Of a stretch of 60,000 nt of DNA, positions 44,901 through 59,900 are shown piece after piece; the first letter of the stretch is position 1; every line of letters starts with the position of its first letter. A program made the translations under genes and the position numbers. Source of the stretch: Takakia lepidozioides. Its lineage: Eukaryota > Streptophyta > Takakiopsida > Takakiales > Takakiaceae. The stretch covers positions 58,592,001 through 58,652,000 of the forward strand of contig CM060733.1 of NCBI GenBank assembly GCA_030704615.1. Reading direction: 5' to 3'. Below the pieces are notes generated by a model. That model saw only the letters and a list, made by a program, of their open reading frames with translations. It was not told the DNA's origin and did no database searches.

Positions 44901-47900
44901 TAGAAAGAGATCATTCATTAGACTGCTGCCTATAGCCTTGTTGCCCTACACCCTATATGCAGTTGGATGGAGCACGACAAGGCGGCAGAGACTAAGGAAA
45001 TGAAAGGAAATGAAATGGTACTTTATAACGTCCGCAGAAAGCTCAAAGAGCTTATGGGACAAAATGGAAAAAAAACAAGAGAGAGGACACAAAACTAAAG
45101 TAAAAAAGCAGCCCAAAAGCAACATTGGGTCCTCAGCTGCTTCTGCAAAGGACGAGACTTCAGCTTTGCTGTATGAAGTTAGGTCTTGGTTGCAGCAGAA
45201 AAGGGTTTTCATAAATGTATGTTTTGCCACTACCCAGGATGCCAACAGCTTGCAGCTACATATCCATGGAGAAACGCTTGGTATGGAACTGGCAAAGCTC
45301 TCTCACACTTTATTTGAACCATTGAGCTTAAATCTGGCTAGTCTCAACATATGATAAAAAGGAAGTGTAGAAAGAGGGAAAGAACGTCCGTACTCGTAAA
45401 GAGAAGAGTTTTTGTACACATCTGCAAAATCTACGCCAAGCTGTTGCTCCACTGCAACAGAACTCACTTCAAGCATCCACGTGGCAGGGTTGTATCCATC
45501 CTTGATTTTTGGTATTCCAGGAACAGCCTGCACAACTCATCAGACATCCACATCAGCTTGTCTTGCAATTTATGTAGAGATATTTACTCCAACCATGGAG
45601 AGTACATCATAGACTGAGCAGTTCACTCATCTTAACTGTCTGTGGGCATGTCTCTAACTGTCAAAATATGCAACTGATCTGTTGTAGTCATGCATCGAAT
45701 GCAGTCTTTATGTGATGATCGAAGTTCCTCGACGTTTTGCCCTGGAATTATATTTCACTGTTCAATGCAACAGAGTAACTCCTACCACCTGTAGGAGCCT
45801 CTTGGAAGCCAGCATGGAAATTCTCTTTTTCTTCACCTCATGAAGTACTTCAGAGTCTCCTGAGTTCCAACTAGTGGCAACTGGAGGTAATTACATTCTG
45901 TAGATTACCACTATGACAAAGCATGTAGGTTTATGGCACAATTCATTGGAGTCATCTTACGAAGTGTAGAACAAGATTACCTACTCAATTTTTCATTTCT
46001 ATACAAGCAAATGATCACTGATAGTGCCATGAGCGTTTGGGGCGTTTTTGGAATCACTTTGATAGTATGTTGAAGACCTTATTGGAGGAAACTGGAGCAA
46101 GCCTCAATCAAAGAGAGTGACCGCATTGTGCTCTCCAACCCCTGTTTTTCAGTTCCCCTCAAACTGGAAGTGGGATCTATAGACAAAAGGTTACAAAGCT
46201 CACTGTATCTTAGTCTCTCATTGTGATCGATTTTTGGTAGTCCCATGGATCCTTCTACTTCAAGGGGAGAAAATAAAATTCACCTTCTTTTCCCCTCTAT
46301 ATCCTCAACAGAACAATTGGCAGTGCAACTACAGCCATGTGTCATATTGGCTACAAAGCTGGAGAATCAGTGCTGGAATCAATGCCATGCTTTCTAGTTT
46401 GCTATAAAGGCCACCTGATTATGAAACAGACTCTTACTTCCTGGTAACCGAACTTCTGTGCATGGGCTCTATGGTGTTCTCCATCTCAACTACTGTGGTT
46501 GGTTGAAACCAGCTCAGGGAGGCTTAGTATCCTGCAAGGACTTCTCCTCTAGGGTATGTTGTGGCCTGTTCTTGGGAGCAGTCAATGTGTACATTCGTAA
46601 ATTCTCTCTCTCCTTGTGTATCTCTATCTTGGTCTCCCCATGTTAAAGATCTCACCTCAAAGTACTCAACAAGTGTATGAGAATTGAACCCCAAGGGACC
46701 CATGTAGATAACTTGACCTCCACGCTTAAGCAACAACATCTGCCACGTCGTCAGCACTACACATATCAGATACAAACATGTATAAGGGTAAGTGCACTTC
46801 ATAGTTGTTCTACAGGGACTCTTCACCTAAATCTCACAGAGAGGGTCATGACAGCAGTGCCAAAGTCAACATTTATGACTCTGGCGTGGTTTGAATTGAA
46901 GCCCTTGGCCAGCATGACCCAGTGATTCAAATGTCATTTGTGTACAAGAACTAAGGCAGCCTCGGACTGAGTTTCATACCCTGGTCAGTCAAACATCCTC
47001 GCAAATGAGCACAACGACCACCGCGTTCCACACTTCAACATCCATGTTTCATATTGTTAAAGACATGGGGATTGTTCTGCATACATTGGTCAGCTTAGAC
47101 CGTAAATCACCCAAGAACTCCCATGAGCTACGGCTGCAGCTGGTTTCTGCCTGCTCATTGAGTAAAGGTTGCACAAATTAAAAAAGGAGCACGATTCCGA
47201 ATCCATACAGTCACAGAATCTGCCTACTTCATCAGCCCACGGGACACAAGAAGAACAACCCCGAACACCAGGAACTATCTAAGCTTGAGCATTGCACGAA
47301 GGCAGAGCGCCTCATGCAGACAAGTCATTAAGCACCTTGGCAGAGACAAGAAAAGCAAAGAAGAGAAACGGTACTTCATAACGTCCGCGGAAAGCTCACA
47401 GAACTTATGGGACAAAATGGAAAAAACAAGAGAGAGGAAAAAAAACCAGAGAAAAGAAAGAAACGAAATTAAAAGGTGCTTTATAACGTCCGCGGAAAAC
47501 ATAATATAACGTCGGCGGAAAGAATGAAATGAAACTTTATAACGTCCGCGGAAAGCTCAAAGAGCTTATGGGACAAGAGAAAGCATGAAACAAGAAAGAG
47601 AGAGAGGGCCCCCACAAGCAGCCCAAAGACAACTATTGCTCAAGGGATCGCCTAAGAGTCAACACCTCATACAGGTATGCTGCTAAAAATTTCTTTATAA
47701 TGCCCATAGGAAGGTCAAAGAGCTTATGGGACAAAAGAAAGTAGGACACAAAAAGAAGAGAGGAACTCTGTAATGTCCAAGGAGAGCCCATGGGACAAGG
47801 CAAAACAACCAAGAACTACGTAGTTCACCTGAAGACAAAGTGCCTCAAGCAGGTAGGCTGCCTGACACTTCTGATCTTAAGAAAATCCAAAGAGAAAAAC

Positions 47901-50900
47901 TAAAAGAAACGAAATTAAATGAAATCACACTTTCTACTGTCCTCAGAGTGCTTGTGGGACTAGAGAATGTACTCATAAGACATTGTTTGCCATAGCCTTA
48001 TGGCCATAGACCCTGTGGGAAAGCAGGAAACAAGAAAGAGAGGTGGGCCCACAACAATCAGCACAAAAACAACTTGATGAAGGGATTGTCTAAGAGATAA
48101 TGCCTCATGCAGATATGCTGCAACATTTCTGACCGAAATTTATTGAGTCCAGGTTCCCCAAAAGGGCCCAGGGAGAGGGGATACCTCATCAAAAGCTTCA
48201 AAGATGTCAATACTGGGTTGATGGATGGTGCAGACAACAGTCCGGCCAGTGTCAACGGTATTACGGACAGTACGCATCACAATAGCAGCAGCCCGTGCAT
48301 CAAGCCCACTGGTGGGCTCATCCATGAAGATGATGGATGGGTTGGCTACAAGCTCGACCGCAATTGTGAGACGCTTGCGCTGCTCTGTGGACAGTCCAGT
48401 GACCCCTGGCAGACCCACCAGGGCGTCTTGCAGTGGCACTAGCTCCACCAGCTCCATCACCTCATTCACAAATATCTGCATCAGATGTATTAGATAGAAT
48501 GCAATACATTATTTTCTCCCTATGCTCTTGGATCAATGCACGATGAAAGGAATCACACTTGCAGGTAAGTCATAGCAGAAAGGGGGTCAAACACACTGGG
48601 GCCAAGGCAGACACAAAATAAAACAGAATTTATAAGTTGCTCAACTGCAGACATGTCATGACCATGGCAGCACAAATAGTACCATTTTATCAGCATCATG
48701 TATGTCGGCAGAGAGACGGAGCCAGGCTGAGTAGATAACTGATTCCAGAACTGTAACCTGAGGCGAATGAATGTCATTCTGCTCACAGTATCCTGCAATT
48801 CGAGCAAATGTCTCCTGATTCTTGGGGTAGCCAGCAATGCGGATGTCACCCTCAATGTAGCCGCCTGTTTTCCTTCCTGCAAGAACATCCATGAGGGTCG
48901 TCTTTCCAGCCCCGCTTATACCAACCAATGCGGTAAGGACACCAGGCCTGAAACTACCAGTGACACCACGTAGAAGCTGGAGTCTGTCCTCTGCTATGCC
49001 CTGCTGCTTCATTTCCTGTGTAGATGAAAGAGAGAAGAGTTCAGACCTTGGCATCCCCATGATCCTCCAAGTTCAATGACCAAGAGAGAACGGATACACT
49101 ATGTCCACTGGATAGCCAGAGGGCCCATGGGACAAAGTCCAACGATAGAAACCAAAGAACAAATGAAACCCAAACATTGCACAAAGACAGCAAAAAGAAG
49201 CAAGAAGATCCACGGAAAGCTCAAAGAGCTTATGGGATAGCAAAGCAGAAAACAAGAAATGAATTGACACTAGAATTCACCTTAGAGAGATTCTCTAAGG
49301 TGGAGAGCTTTGTATAGATATGCCACACGGCATCTCTGATCCTTGTATTGAAACACCTCTGTCAAGGGCTGTCTCTCTAACGAGAAAAAGTATGGCCTTG
49401 TGATTCATAAGAGAGAGAACAGTGAAAGAAGAAATGTTCCTCAGTCTAAATCTCCTGCCTGGCTTGTTGAGCAGAGCAGGAGACAGTGTTTGGCACACTG
49501 CTGCTTATCCATCTGCCAATCTCTATCCTCAGGCTAGGTGAGCACACCCTGAATTGACACATAGAAAATATGGAGAGAGGTGTAAACAAGTCAGAGGTCT
49601 ATAAGATTCTATCCATGCGTAGGACAAGGAAGGTGTCTCATTAGAACTACAACTTGGCTATGAGAGGCATCACCGATTTCCAGGTCTGCTTGATGTGGTT
49701 TGAAAGAAAGGAACTTAGAAACAACCACTGGGGAGAAGAGAAGTGGAATGAAATGGTACTTTCTAACGTCCGTGGAAAGCTCAAAGAGCTTATGGGACAA
49801 AATGGAAAAAACATGAGAGAGGAAACAAAACCAGAGCCAAAAAAAGCCCAAAAGCAACTACTGCTCAAGGGATTGTCTAAGGGTCAAGGCCTCGTGCAGG
49901 TAAGCTGCCAAGCATTTCTGATCCTGTGGAAGACTTCAGTGAGAGATGGAGTTCCCCGGAATAGACAGTGGAATCTCCCACGGATCTCATAATATAGAGG
50001 GCGATTAAAGAACAAGTGTTCTTCAGTTTCAATTTCCTGGTTGCGCCCGGTGCAAGCTGGGCAGAGGCGGTCCTCCCCTTGCAGATTTTCCCATCTGCCA
50101 GTCTCTATCCGTAGATTGTGGGACCCCACCCTGAACCGCCCAATGCCCTCAGGAGGGAAGGAGATAAAGGCGCCGAAAGGTAATCGGGCCGCAAGATTCT
50201 ATCATCACGGAGAATCAAGAATGTGTCTCAATAGAAATGGAGCTTTGTTGTGAGATTGGGTAGCTTCCAAATTCTCCTGCCATGTAGTTCCATAAGTTCC
50301 CTTCTAATGAGTCTGTTGCGATCCTGTTTGGATGTGATTTCCACCCCTGCTGGATTCTCTGGCAGTAATGAAGTAATACAGAGTCCATTGCGCTCAAAAA
50401 AACTGCACACTCAAGCATACCAGGAGTGCTTGAAACCTGCTGCGAGGGCTCTTGCCACGAGCCCCTTGGGTGGAAGGGCTTGTAACCTATTAATGACACT
50501 TTATAACATTCGTGGAAAGCTCACAGAACTTATGGGACAAGAGATAGCAGGAAATAAGAAAGAGAGTGGTGCTCTGAACAAGCAGCCCAAAAACAACGAT
50601 TGATCAACAGAATCTGTAAAATTTAACGCCTCATGCAGATACGCTACCAAGCACATCCTCGTATTCTAACAGCTCTGTAAGGGATTGGTTATCTCTGAAT
50701 AGGCACTACAAAAAGACACATTTAATAATGTCCCTAGAAAGCCAAAGTGCTTGTGGGAAAAACATGTACACATAAGGTGTTGTTGGGTGACATTGTGGTC
50801 ATAACCATGCACCCAGTTTGGGCAGAACAGAAGTGAAGTGGGCAAAAGAATGAGAAATATGAAAGAAGGAAACACAGAAGAAACTTGAAATTTATTCCAT

Positions 50901-53900
50901 CTTGGGAGACCAAACGGCCCAGGAACACTGTAGGACAGCACAATAGAACACCAGGTATGAAGATTGAAGGTGGGAGATGGAGTACCGCAGGCATGTCAAC
51001 AGAATACTTGATATCATCAAATGAGATGGACAATGGTTCGAAAGGCAAGATCATCCCTCGCGTTGTGACCTTCTCTCGAGTACTGACAGACTCAAATCCT
51101 GGATCCAGAAAATCCTTGTGATCTCTGTCTTCATTTGACACGCTCATGCGGGCTATCTGAGCTGAAATGCTCAAACGTACAGGGTCTGGTGCCCCATCCT
51201 CTACATCTGGCTGGTCCTGTACCATGTACATAGGGTCCATCGTAACTGAATCTGCAAGCAAACCAAGCATGGTCTCAGTTTGAAATCCAGATGACCCTTT
51301 AACCTTAGGTCATCACCGGTCACTATCCACAGACTGGGAGTCCACTCTAACCTTCCCAATGCCCTTGGAAGAGAGGAGAGTTGCAGACAAGTAATTAGGC
51401 TGTAAGATTCTATCATCGTGGAGGACCAAGAAAGACTCCTGATAGAACGGTGGCTCTGTTGTGGGATTCACTGGTTTCCAGGTCCGCTGATAATGTTCCA
51501 TCAGCTCTCGCCTGATGAGTTTCTTGCGGTTGTGTTTGGAAGACATTTCCAAACCTTCTGCGTTTTGTGGCTCGCAATCTTGTCAGGAGAAAAGGAAGTT
51601 GGAAGATCGCTTCGATTCCAAGAAGTACACAAGCAAATTCAGTGTATAAATCTGTGATGCTGTTGTACCCCGAGCCCCAGGCATTACCTGAATTGCAGGG
51701 GTTCCAGATTTGGAAATAGGTACCCCAGGGGCCCAAAGCTCACAGCCGTAAGTGGCAGCATGGAAATTCATGACTCCGCAGAAGCTCAGAGAGGTCTATG
51801 GAATCAAGAATAATCCAAACCAAACACCTCAGCCCCAGCATTCAGCTACCAGGGCTACCATTGTAGCATAGAGAAATGAAATGAAATGGAACTTTATAAC
51901 GTCCGCAGAAAGCTCAAAGAGCTTATGGGACAGAAGGAAGACAATAAACAACAAAGAGAACAAAAGACAAAGAGTGAAGCCAGAAGCAGCCCCAAAAGCA
52001 ACAACTGCTCAGAAATTGCCCAAGGGTCAAAGCTTCGTGCAGATAAGCTGCCAAGCATTTCTGATCCTCATAATGGAAGACTTCTGTGAGAAATGAAATG
52101 GTATTTTATAACGTCCGCGGAAAGCTCAAAGAGCTTATGGGACAAAATGGAAAAAACATGCGAGAGGAAACCAAACCAGAGCCCAAAAACAGCCCAAAAG
52201 CAACTACTGCTCAAGGGAACGTCTAAGCTTCAGGGCCTGAGAGAAACAAATGAATGAAAGAAACTTTTAGAACCACGGGAAGTTCAAAGAGCTTATGGGA
52301 CAAAAGAAATAGATGACACTTTATAACGTCTGCTGAAAACTCAAAGAGATTATGGAACAAGAGAAAAGCAGGAAACAAGAAAGAGTGGGGCCCACAACTA
52401 GGCCATAAAAAGAGGGACTCTACAACGTCTACAGAGGGCCAGGGAACATTATAATGTCCATGGTAGCTTAGAGAGCTTATGGAACAAGAAAAGACAAAAG
52501 GAGCACACACACAGACTTAGATTCCATAGGTGAATATACATACTTGGACTGCTGTTGCCATCTTGAGAAGACAGTGACCGTGGGAGCTTCCTTGTGTGGC
52601 TTGTCCGTGCTGGGGTAAGAGGTACGTCATCACCCGACAAACTTGCGTGCTTTCGAGCAAGGGCCTCCTCAGTTACCACAGCTTGAGGTTTTCCTATTGC
52701 TGTTTAGAAAATGATCAATGAACATAATTCAAACTCCAGTATGAAAGTAGAAAGGCACTAAGACAAAGACACAATCCAGGACAGTATCCCACCCTGTGAC
52801 ATTACCTTGCTGCTTCCTGCCTCTCCTATACTTGGAACCCTCTTCAATCAGTTGTAAGTACAAGTTGGCTTAGCAATGAATAGGCGGATTGTTGGACTTA
52901 CGTCTAAGATAGGCGAGCGCCAGTGTCCAGAGAACATTGAAAAAGATCGCATATCCAATTAGTGCGGCAATGCTTATCCAATACCAATAGGGCTCCGTGA
53001 AGGTGCCCGCATTTACCAGTACCTGCTGTCCAAGACTGTGGGTGGTGTTTGGCAATTTCTGTCATGCCAGGTCAACATAGTCCATCATTTCACTGTATGT
53101 GTAACAACAAAACTATGGATTAAACCAGAAGGATCACATGGCATTTGCGTAGTAAAGAACTTAATGTCACATGCATTTCCATGTGTATTTGGTCCTTATT
53201 TGAGCTAAACAATACCATCATGGGAAAACATCAAGTTTCGATTAGGCAAAGACGGGCCAATATCTTGGTTGATTGCTTTGAAAAAGCACGGCACCGCATT
53301 TGAAGTAGGCTATGATGAATATTACCTTATCCCAGCGGGGTGCGAGCAATTCATTTGAAGTGATTCCGGTATTTGAGTAGGTGAGGGGTGACACCCAGTA
53401 GCCCCAAATCCACCAAGGCTTGATATCAGGCCGAGGAATAATGAAACCTCCCAACATAAAGACGAGGAGCAATGCAAAGGTCCCTCCTATAATCCAAAGG
53501 CAGACCAACGTATAAGCATCAGCAGGAGGATTTTGTGAATTAACCTACATTCAAGTATATGGCTCTGATAGCGAATTTGGGTAAAGCGTATGAGGCAATG
53601 GAAGATGCCCTGCAGCTTGTGAATTGCTCAGCTAGGAAATGCCATGAAATGAAAGAAAAAGAAGCTACATCCTGGTACAAGGTAGGGCCACTGGAGAAAA
53701 CCCAAAAAGCGAGAGAAAAAAACGAGAGAAAAAAGAATTGTGTCCATGGGTGGCCAGAGAGGTGGGGCCTTTGGACAAGGGAGAACAACACAAACCACAG
53801 GCAGAAAGGAATTCACAACATCCACAGGAAGCCTACAGAGCTTATGGGGTTTGAACGCTCAGAGAAAGAGAAATGAAATGAAATGAAATGGTGCTTTATA

Positions 53901-56900
53901 ACGAGAGAAAGAGAAAAGGAGCAGCTATCCAAGTTGGGCTGGTTTGGTCCAACCATACCTGTATTAGCTACAATAGTTGTACGACAGACCCCCGCCATGA
54001 AACGGAAAAGACCTGAAGACATTTGATGCGTGACAAAAAGGAGAAGGAATTGTCGAAAATATCTGTGGCCAACAATACATGTTGCTAGGGTGAGCTGCTG
54101 ATAGATGACTGATGCATCCTGCAGCTCTTAACACTCGACCAAACATGCATGTTTCAGTCAGAACGGAAATGCAGCCACACTTGACATCTGTGTCAGGAGG
54201 ATGCCCTAGTGGCTGACTACAAATCATGTTTTCTAGTGTTATGGTAATACTATGACTTGAATCCATTGTAATTTACTTGGACCAGGCACTGTCACCATTT
54301 TCAGCTTAGATTCCATACCCTCGTAGGTGACAACGTGACAACCCCACAAATAGCTAGAGGGTTAGTGGAGACTATAGTTCTGATCACCATTACATACTTG
54401 AGAAAGTTTCAATTCAGACAACACTTTCCTAGTCAGTCCAGTGAAGAATAGGCATGACATCCATGAGGGGGACCTGATTTTCAGCTAGGCTGGTCCAAGT
54501 GTTGGTCTGCCATGCAAAGGCACAGTTTCAAATCACAGGAAACCTTAATCTGACTTCATAGAAATTTCTTATGGTGGGTTTGTTTACAGCATCCCTGGAT
54601 AAAGCAGTGTGATACCCCTCATTCATTATATGCCTTGTCTGACTGGTGGGTTGATTTGAGAACTCACCTGCTAGCTTCTGGAGTGTACCCTATGACAAAG
54701 TATGTCATTATGATCCAAAGGCCTGCATCGAGTAAGGACATTGGGAGCCTAAGAACAACTGTCGGGAGTGTATACGCCCATGCTGGAAAGAAGAGAAGGT
54801 CACGCTGCTTGAAGAATACTGGCAAGCGAGAAATGGTCATAGAGGTTTCTGCAAACCCATTGAACATGACCACAATGACACCAAAGAAAAGTGAACTAGC
54901 GTAGATCTGCCCATCCTCCACAGTCTCTCTGGGCATATTTGTGCGAAGGTACACGGTCATTGTTATAAACCCTATAACAATAATCTGCAACAGTCAACAC
55001 GATTTTGTAGAGGGTTACATGGAGACAATGGAACACATTCAGATTATCTCTACTTTCTTCCGCTCTTTCTTGCCTTCGGTTAACAACTTCTGTAACTATG
55101 CTTCTTTGTGTTTGCGATCCATTCTTGTCCCATAAGCTGTCTGGGCTTTCTGTGGTTCTAATTCTTCTTCCCTCTATATGCTCCTTCCCTTCCTCGTATA
55201 GACATGCTAAGTCATTCTACAGTGGTAAATCAATGTCATGATATGACACAGTGCGTACACTCCACAGGCTGTATAAAACAGGATAATGAGGCAAATATAG
55301 GATTCTGAAGTCAATATTCTTATTATAACTTTCACCCAATTTACATTGGGATTTAACTAACCTGAACTGTTTTGAAGATATAAACAAACGAGTTGCGTTG
55401 CACCAAGATCAACTCCTTGGCAAAATTTGCCTTGAAAAGCTCCCACTTGCTGATAGAGTATTTATCATGTGACAATGCTGCCTGGTGGCTATTTGATTTG
55501 TCAAATGGAGTCATCAGCTCTTGATGCAATTTTGCACCTACTCGAAAGTTCTTGTAAGCATTTGTAAACTGCCTCACAGATACGTACTGGTAGGGCCGAT
55601 GTCTGTTGAACCAATATTGTTCTTGATCTTTTTGTGATGTAACCTGCACAAAGTAAGAACCATGTACCAGCCAATTATATGGTCTACTCTAAAGTACTAA
55701 AGTGCAGAAAAAATACACAAGTACAACTGCATGCAAAGAGAAAGGGCCGAGAGGGGACAGGGACATGTTGCACACATGAGAGATAAGAGTGTACTCACTG
55801 TACTCAGAGCATCATACCCTGTTGCTAGAGACATGTGCTCACCTTGGACAGAGCAAAGGGAGTGGTAAGAGTGACAGCCTGTTCAGTTCAAGAAATCTCA
55901 CCTCTTGCAAAAAATCAGCAACACCCTTTCGGTCCGGGCACTGGAAGCCACAGCTCTCGAAAAATTCCAACACATTCTCACATGGGCCATGGTATACAAC
56001 CTGGCCTTCTGAAAGCAAAATGACATCATCAAAGAGCTCAAAGGTCTCTGGGGCTGGTTGTAGCAACGACATGAGGATGGTAGACTCCATGACATGGGAA
56101 AAGTGGCGCAGGCATTTCACTATCTGGAATGTTGTTGAGCTGTCCAGACCTGTCGAAATTTCATCCATGAAGAGTGTCTTTGTTGGACCCACTATCATTT
56201 CACCTGCGAGAAATATAACAAGCACCTAGCTTGTAATTGAGAGGAGAAAATCACATCCCATGCAACCATGGGGCATACAGCAGACCTAATGAACCACGTG
56301 CTTTCTAGTACAATGTTATGACACCATGCATGACCACAAACTCCTCTAACCACATTGCCATTAGCTGTACAGGAGCTCCTCACAAATCCCGACACCATAC
56401 GACTGGTTCCAGGGTCATTCTTATGCTGCAGTGACCACACCCTTATTGATGTGTGTGCTTGCATGGGGCATACAGCAGATCTAATGAACCCCATGCTTAC
56501 TAGTACAATGTTATGACACCATGCATGACCACAAACTCCTCTAACCACATTGCCATTAGCTGTACAGGAGCTCCTCATAAATCCTGACACCATACGACTG
56601 GTTCCAGGGTCATTCTTATGCTGCAGTAACCACACTATTATTGATGCTGCTCTCCTCATGCCCTGTCCCCCATTGCTCTTCTATTCAAACCCAATGCAAG
56701 GTGCATTGCCACGGGGTATGGAGAAGCAAAATCTACTACTCCGAGGACTCTTCTTCTTGTGCCCTGTGGTTTTCTCAGAGATAATCATCGCTGGAAGAGG
56801 CCCTTAGGTTGAACACCTGACTTGCCCGAAGTGAATAGCCGTTTACCTGCATGACGCACTCTGTCTTCGTGCAACAGTTGGGATTTTTGGCTTTTGGTTT

Positions 56901-59900
56901 TTGTGGTTCTACTTCTCATGGCCCTCTGGGCCTCCCCGAGCTTCTTTTCCCTTTCACCATACCTTTTCATTTCATTTCACCCACTTGTTTCCTGGCCACA
57001 AGGCTATAGTAAACAACGTCATATGAGTACATTCTCTTTCTTGTTTCCTGCATTCTCGTCCCATAAGCTCTTTAAGCTTTCTGCGGACATTATGGAGTGT
57101 CCTTTCATTTCTTTCCACAGTTTATTCAGTGGAACCCAAACTCTCACTGATGTCTTTCACTATGAGGATCAAAAATGCTTGGCAGCCTACCTGCACGAGG
57201 CCTTCACCCTTAGACAATCGCTAGAACATTAATTGTGGTTTCTGGATTTGTTCCTCTCTCATGTTCTTCCATTTTGTCCCATAAGCTCTATGAGCTTTCC
57301 GCGGACGTTATAAAGCACCATTTCATTTCATTTCATTTCATTTCCTATGTTCCATAAGATATTTGAGCATTACAAAGTGCATTACAAAGTATCGTTTCAT
57401 TTCTCTCACACATTTTGAGGTTCCTTTTTTGCCCCGGCCTCCTCTGGAAATAGTAAAGTTCTCTCTTTCTCCTGCATCTCCTCCTCTCTTGGTCTTCAGA
57501 TGATGGAGTTCACCCCACAAATCTGAAAAACAGCCCATTTAGCTATGTTTCTAGTGGCCAGCTACACATTACTATTTCCGTTGATGGCATGGTGATACCT
57601 GTTGTGGCACGTTTTCTTTGCCCTCCCGAGACACCTCGGCGCATGGCATCTCCAACCATTATGTCAGCACACACATCAAGGCCAAGTACCTGTCCAATTT
57701 GCAGATACAGCTGTGAGAATTATCTCACACTCCAGCATCAAACAAGCAAAGAGAAAGACTTAGAGTATCAGCCGACAGTTACATGAAAAGATTGGGAGAG
57801 GCATGATGCCAGTCAGACACTTTGTCAAATAGTGCGGGCCCACATCAAAACTAGAAGCAGTGCACTTCCAACAAATGGTGGTGACCCATACCTCTCTTTG
57901 AGGACCACCTAACCTTCCGATTGAGGACCTTAGAATCTGGAATGAGCAAAATGTCTAATGGATACGATCCTACCCTCAATGTATAATCAGTTTGAAGGCC
58001 GCTCTCCACTCCTTCCATAGCTGTTGCCTGCCATAACAATATTAGTTGAGCCCACAGTTGCAAGATTGATTTACAGACACAAAGGAGAAAAAATAGGTGG
58101 CCCGTGAGAGACAAGAAAACTGGGAATGATTTTCTATCCCCACATCATGCATTTAACAATTGTGGACTCTATTTAGTCCAAATTAATTCCCTCCAAACTG
58201 TAGAGTACAACTTTCGAAGAGAACCAGACAAACCACTTAGTTGCGTACTTTCATGAAGAAATCAACATCAGCCTCGGGGAAAATGCCTGCTGCCTTCTCT
58301 CTTTTCACCAGCTCCGAAAGTAGCTCTGTAAGCAAAAGACCACTTCGACCATGTGAATGAAAAACAAGCATCACATATTCGTCATATATTATTTTGTGTC
58401 AACAACAAGGATTTAGGTGGCCCATGACCAGTGAGATCAGACAGCCATCCATCCATAAGGAAAGTGCAAAATTAGCGAGGGAGTTAACTCACGATAGCGG
58501 GTGCCAACCCCTTGGCAACGTGCAGAAAAGGCGAGGGTTTCACGAACAGTCATTTCGGGTGTGTGTAAGTCATGTTGGCTTATGTACACTGCTGTTTTCT
58601 GTGGCACAAACTCATCCAGTGTATGCCCATTGTAGGTCACCTTCCCGGAGACCTGCGGAAAAGCAATTCATTTGCAGACTTCAGTTCTTTGAAGCCACGA
58701 AAGAAGTACATAATTTGTGGTCTCCTCCACCCAGCTACTGCCTCCTCCAGCCAATAATGTAAATAGAAACAAGCAGCTGGGTTCTTACTCTCAGGTCGGG
58801 ATCGAGCTTTCCAGCCAAAGCTAGAAGAAAAGTCGTCTTCCCCGAGCTTGGGGGCCCAAGAAGCAATGTCATCCTGCAGGACCAAGGATTTTGGAAATAC
58901 ATGTATTATACATTGTGCCAATTGAAGCCCAAAAGTTTACAAGACCAGTACCATACAATACACGTTGACATGTTACAAGGCTATCAGTAGAGAACAAATG
59001 CAGAAGAAGCAAAGACACAGCGGAATCTGATTTGTGGGACAAATGAGGGACTGTCAAGCTGTAGACATTCAGTCAAGAAACTTGTGGGTAAAATCCATTA
59101 TATTGTAGCTTGTGAAGCCTATAAATACCTCAAGCCTCTCAGACTAGTAGCAAGTGTGACAATCCACATCAAATCCCATTAGGTACCTTGAAGGTCATCA
59201 GAGCTCTAAGAATCCTCTAGGCTACAACTGGGATAAATGCTAGTTGAGGACTGGCATCAACGCATCTTTTAGATGCATTTACATTGGTTCAAAGGTTAGA
59301 AAGGTCTAAGTAAGGAGGCAACCACACCTGCCAGGCTTTATACTACCACTGACATTGTGTAATATATTGAGCTCTGTCTTTCTCCTCCGCAAAATGGGGG
59401 CCAATAGGACCTGCAAAAATTGAAACACCATCAGCTCAGTATCTGCGGACACTATTATGCATGTAACCAGAATCAACCACACCATTTTTGGTATCCTGCT
59501 GGGACAGTAATATAAGATAAGGCCTTGGCAAATGCCAATGAATAGGACCCAGTAGTATTTTCCAAATAGGATGGAACTCCTAGTGTCCTGCTCACCATAC
59601 TGTTTGCTGAGCTTCCATGCACACTAAAACCCAGGGCTTAATTCTACTGGATACTCAGTACGTAAGAAGTAAATATCTAGCAACCTCAAGAGAGGCTTAT
59701 TGGAAACCCACCTACCAAACTGGCCAGCAACTATCCATACTGCAAGAACCAATCAGTGTTAAGGTCCAGGTTTATAACAAACCTCAAGAATGTTTCTTGC
59801 AGAGTTCCAAAGGGTGGGAAGAGCTCTGCCTCCAACTCGACAGTCGGCATTTACTGTCAAATTTTCATATCGGACCTCTATTGTGGGAATTTCTATTCCC

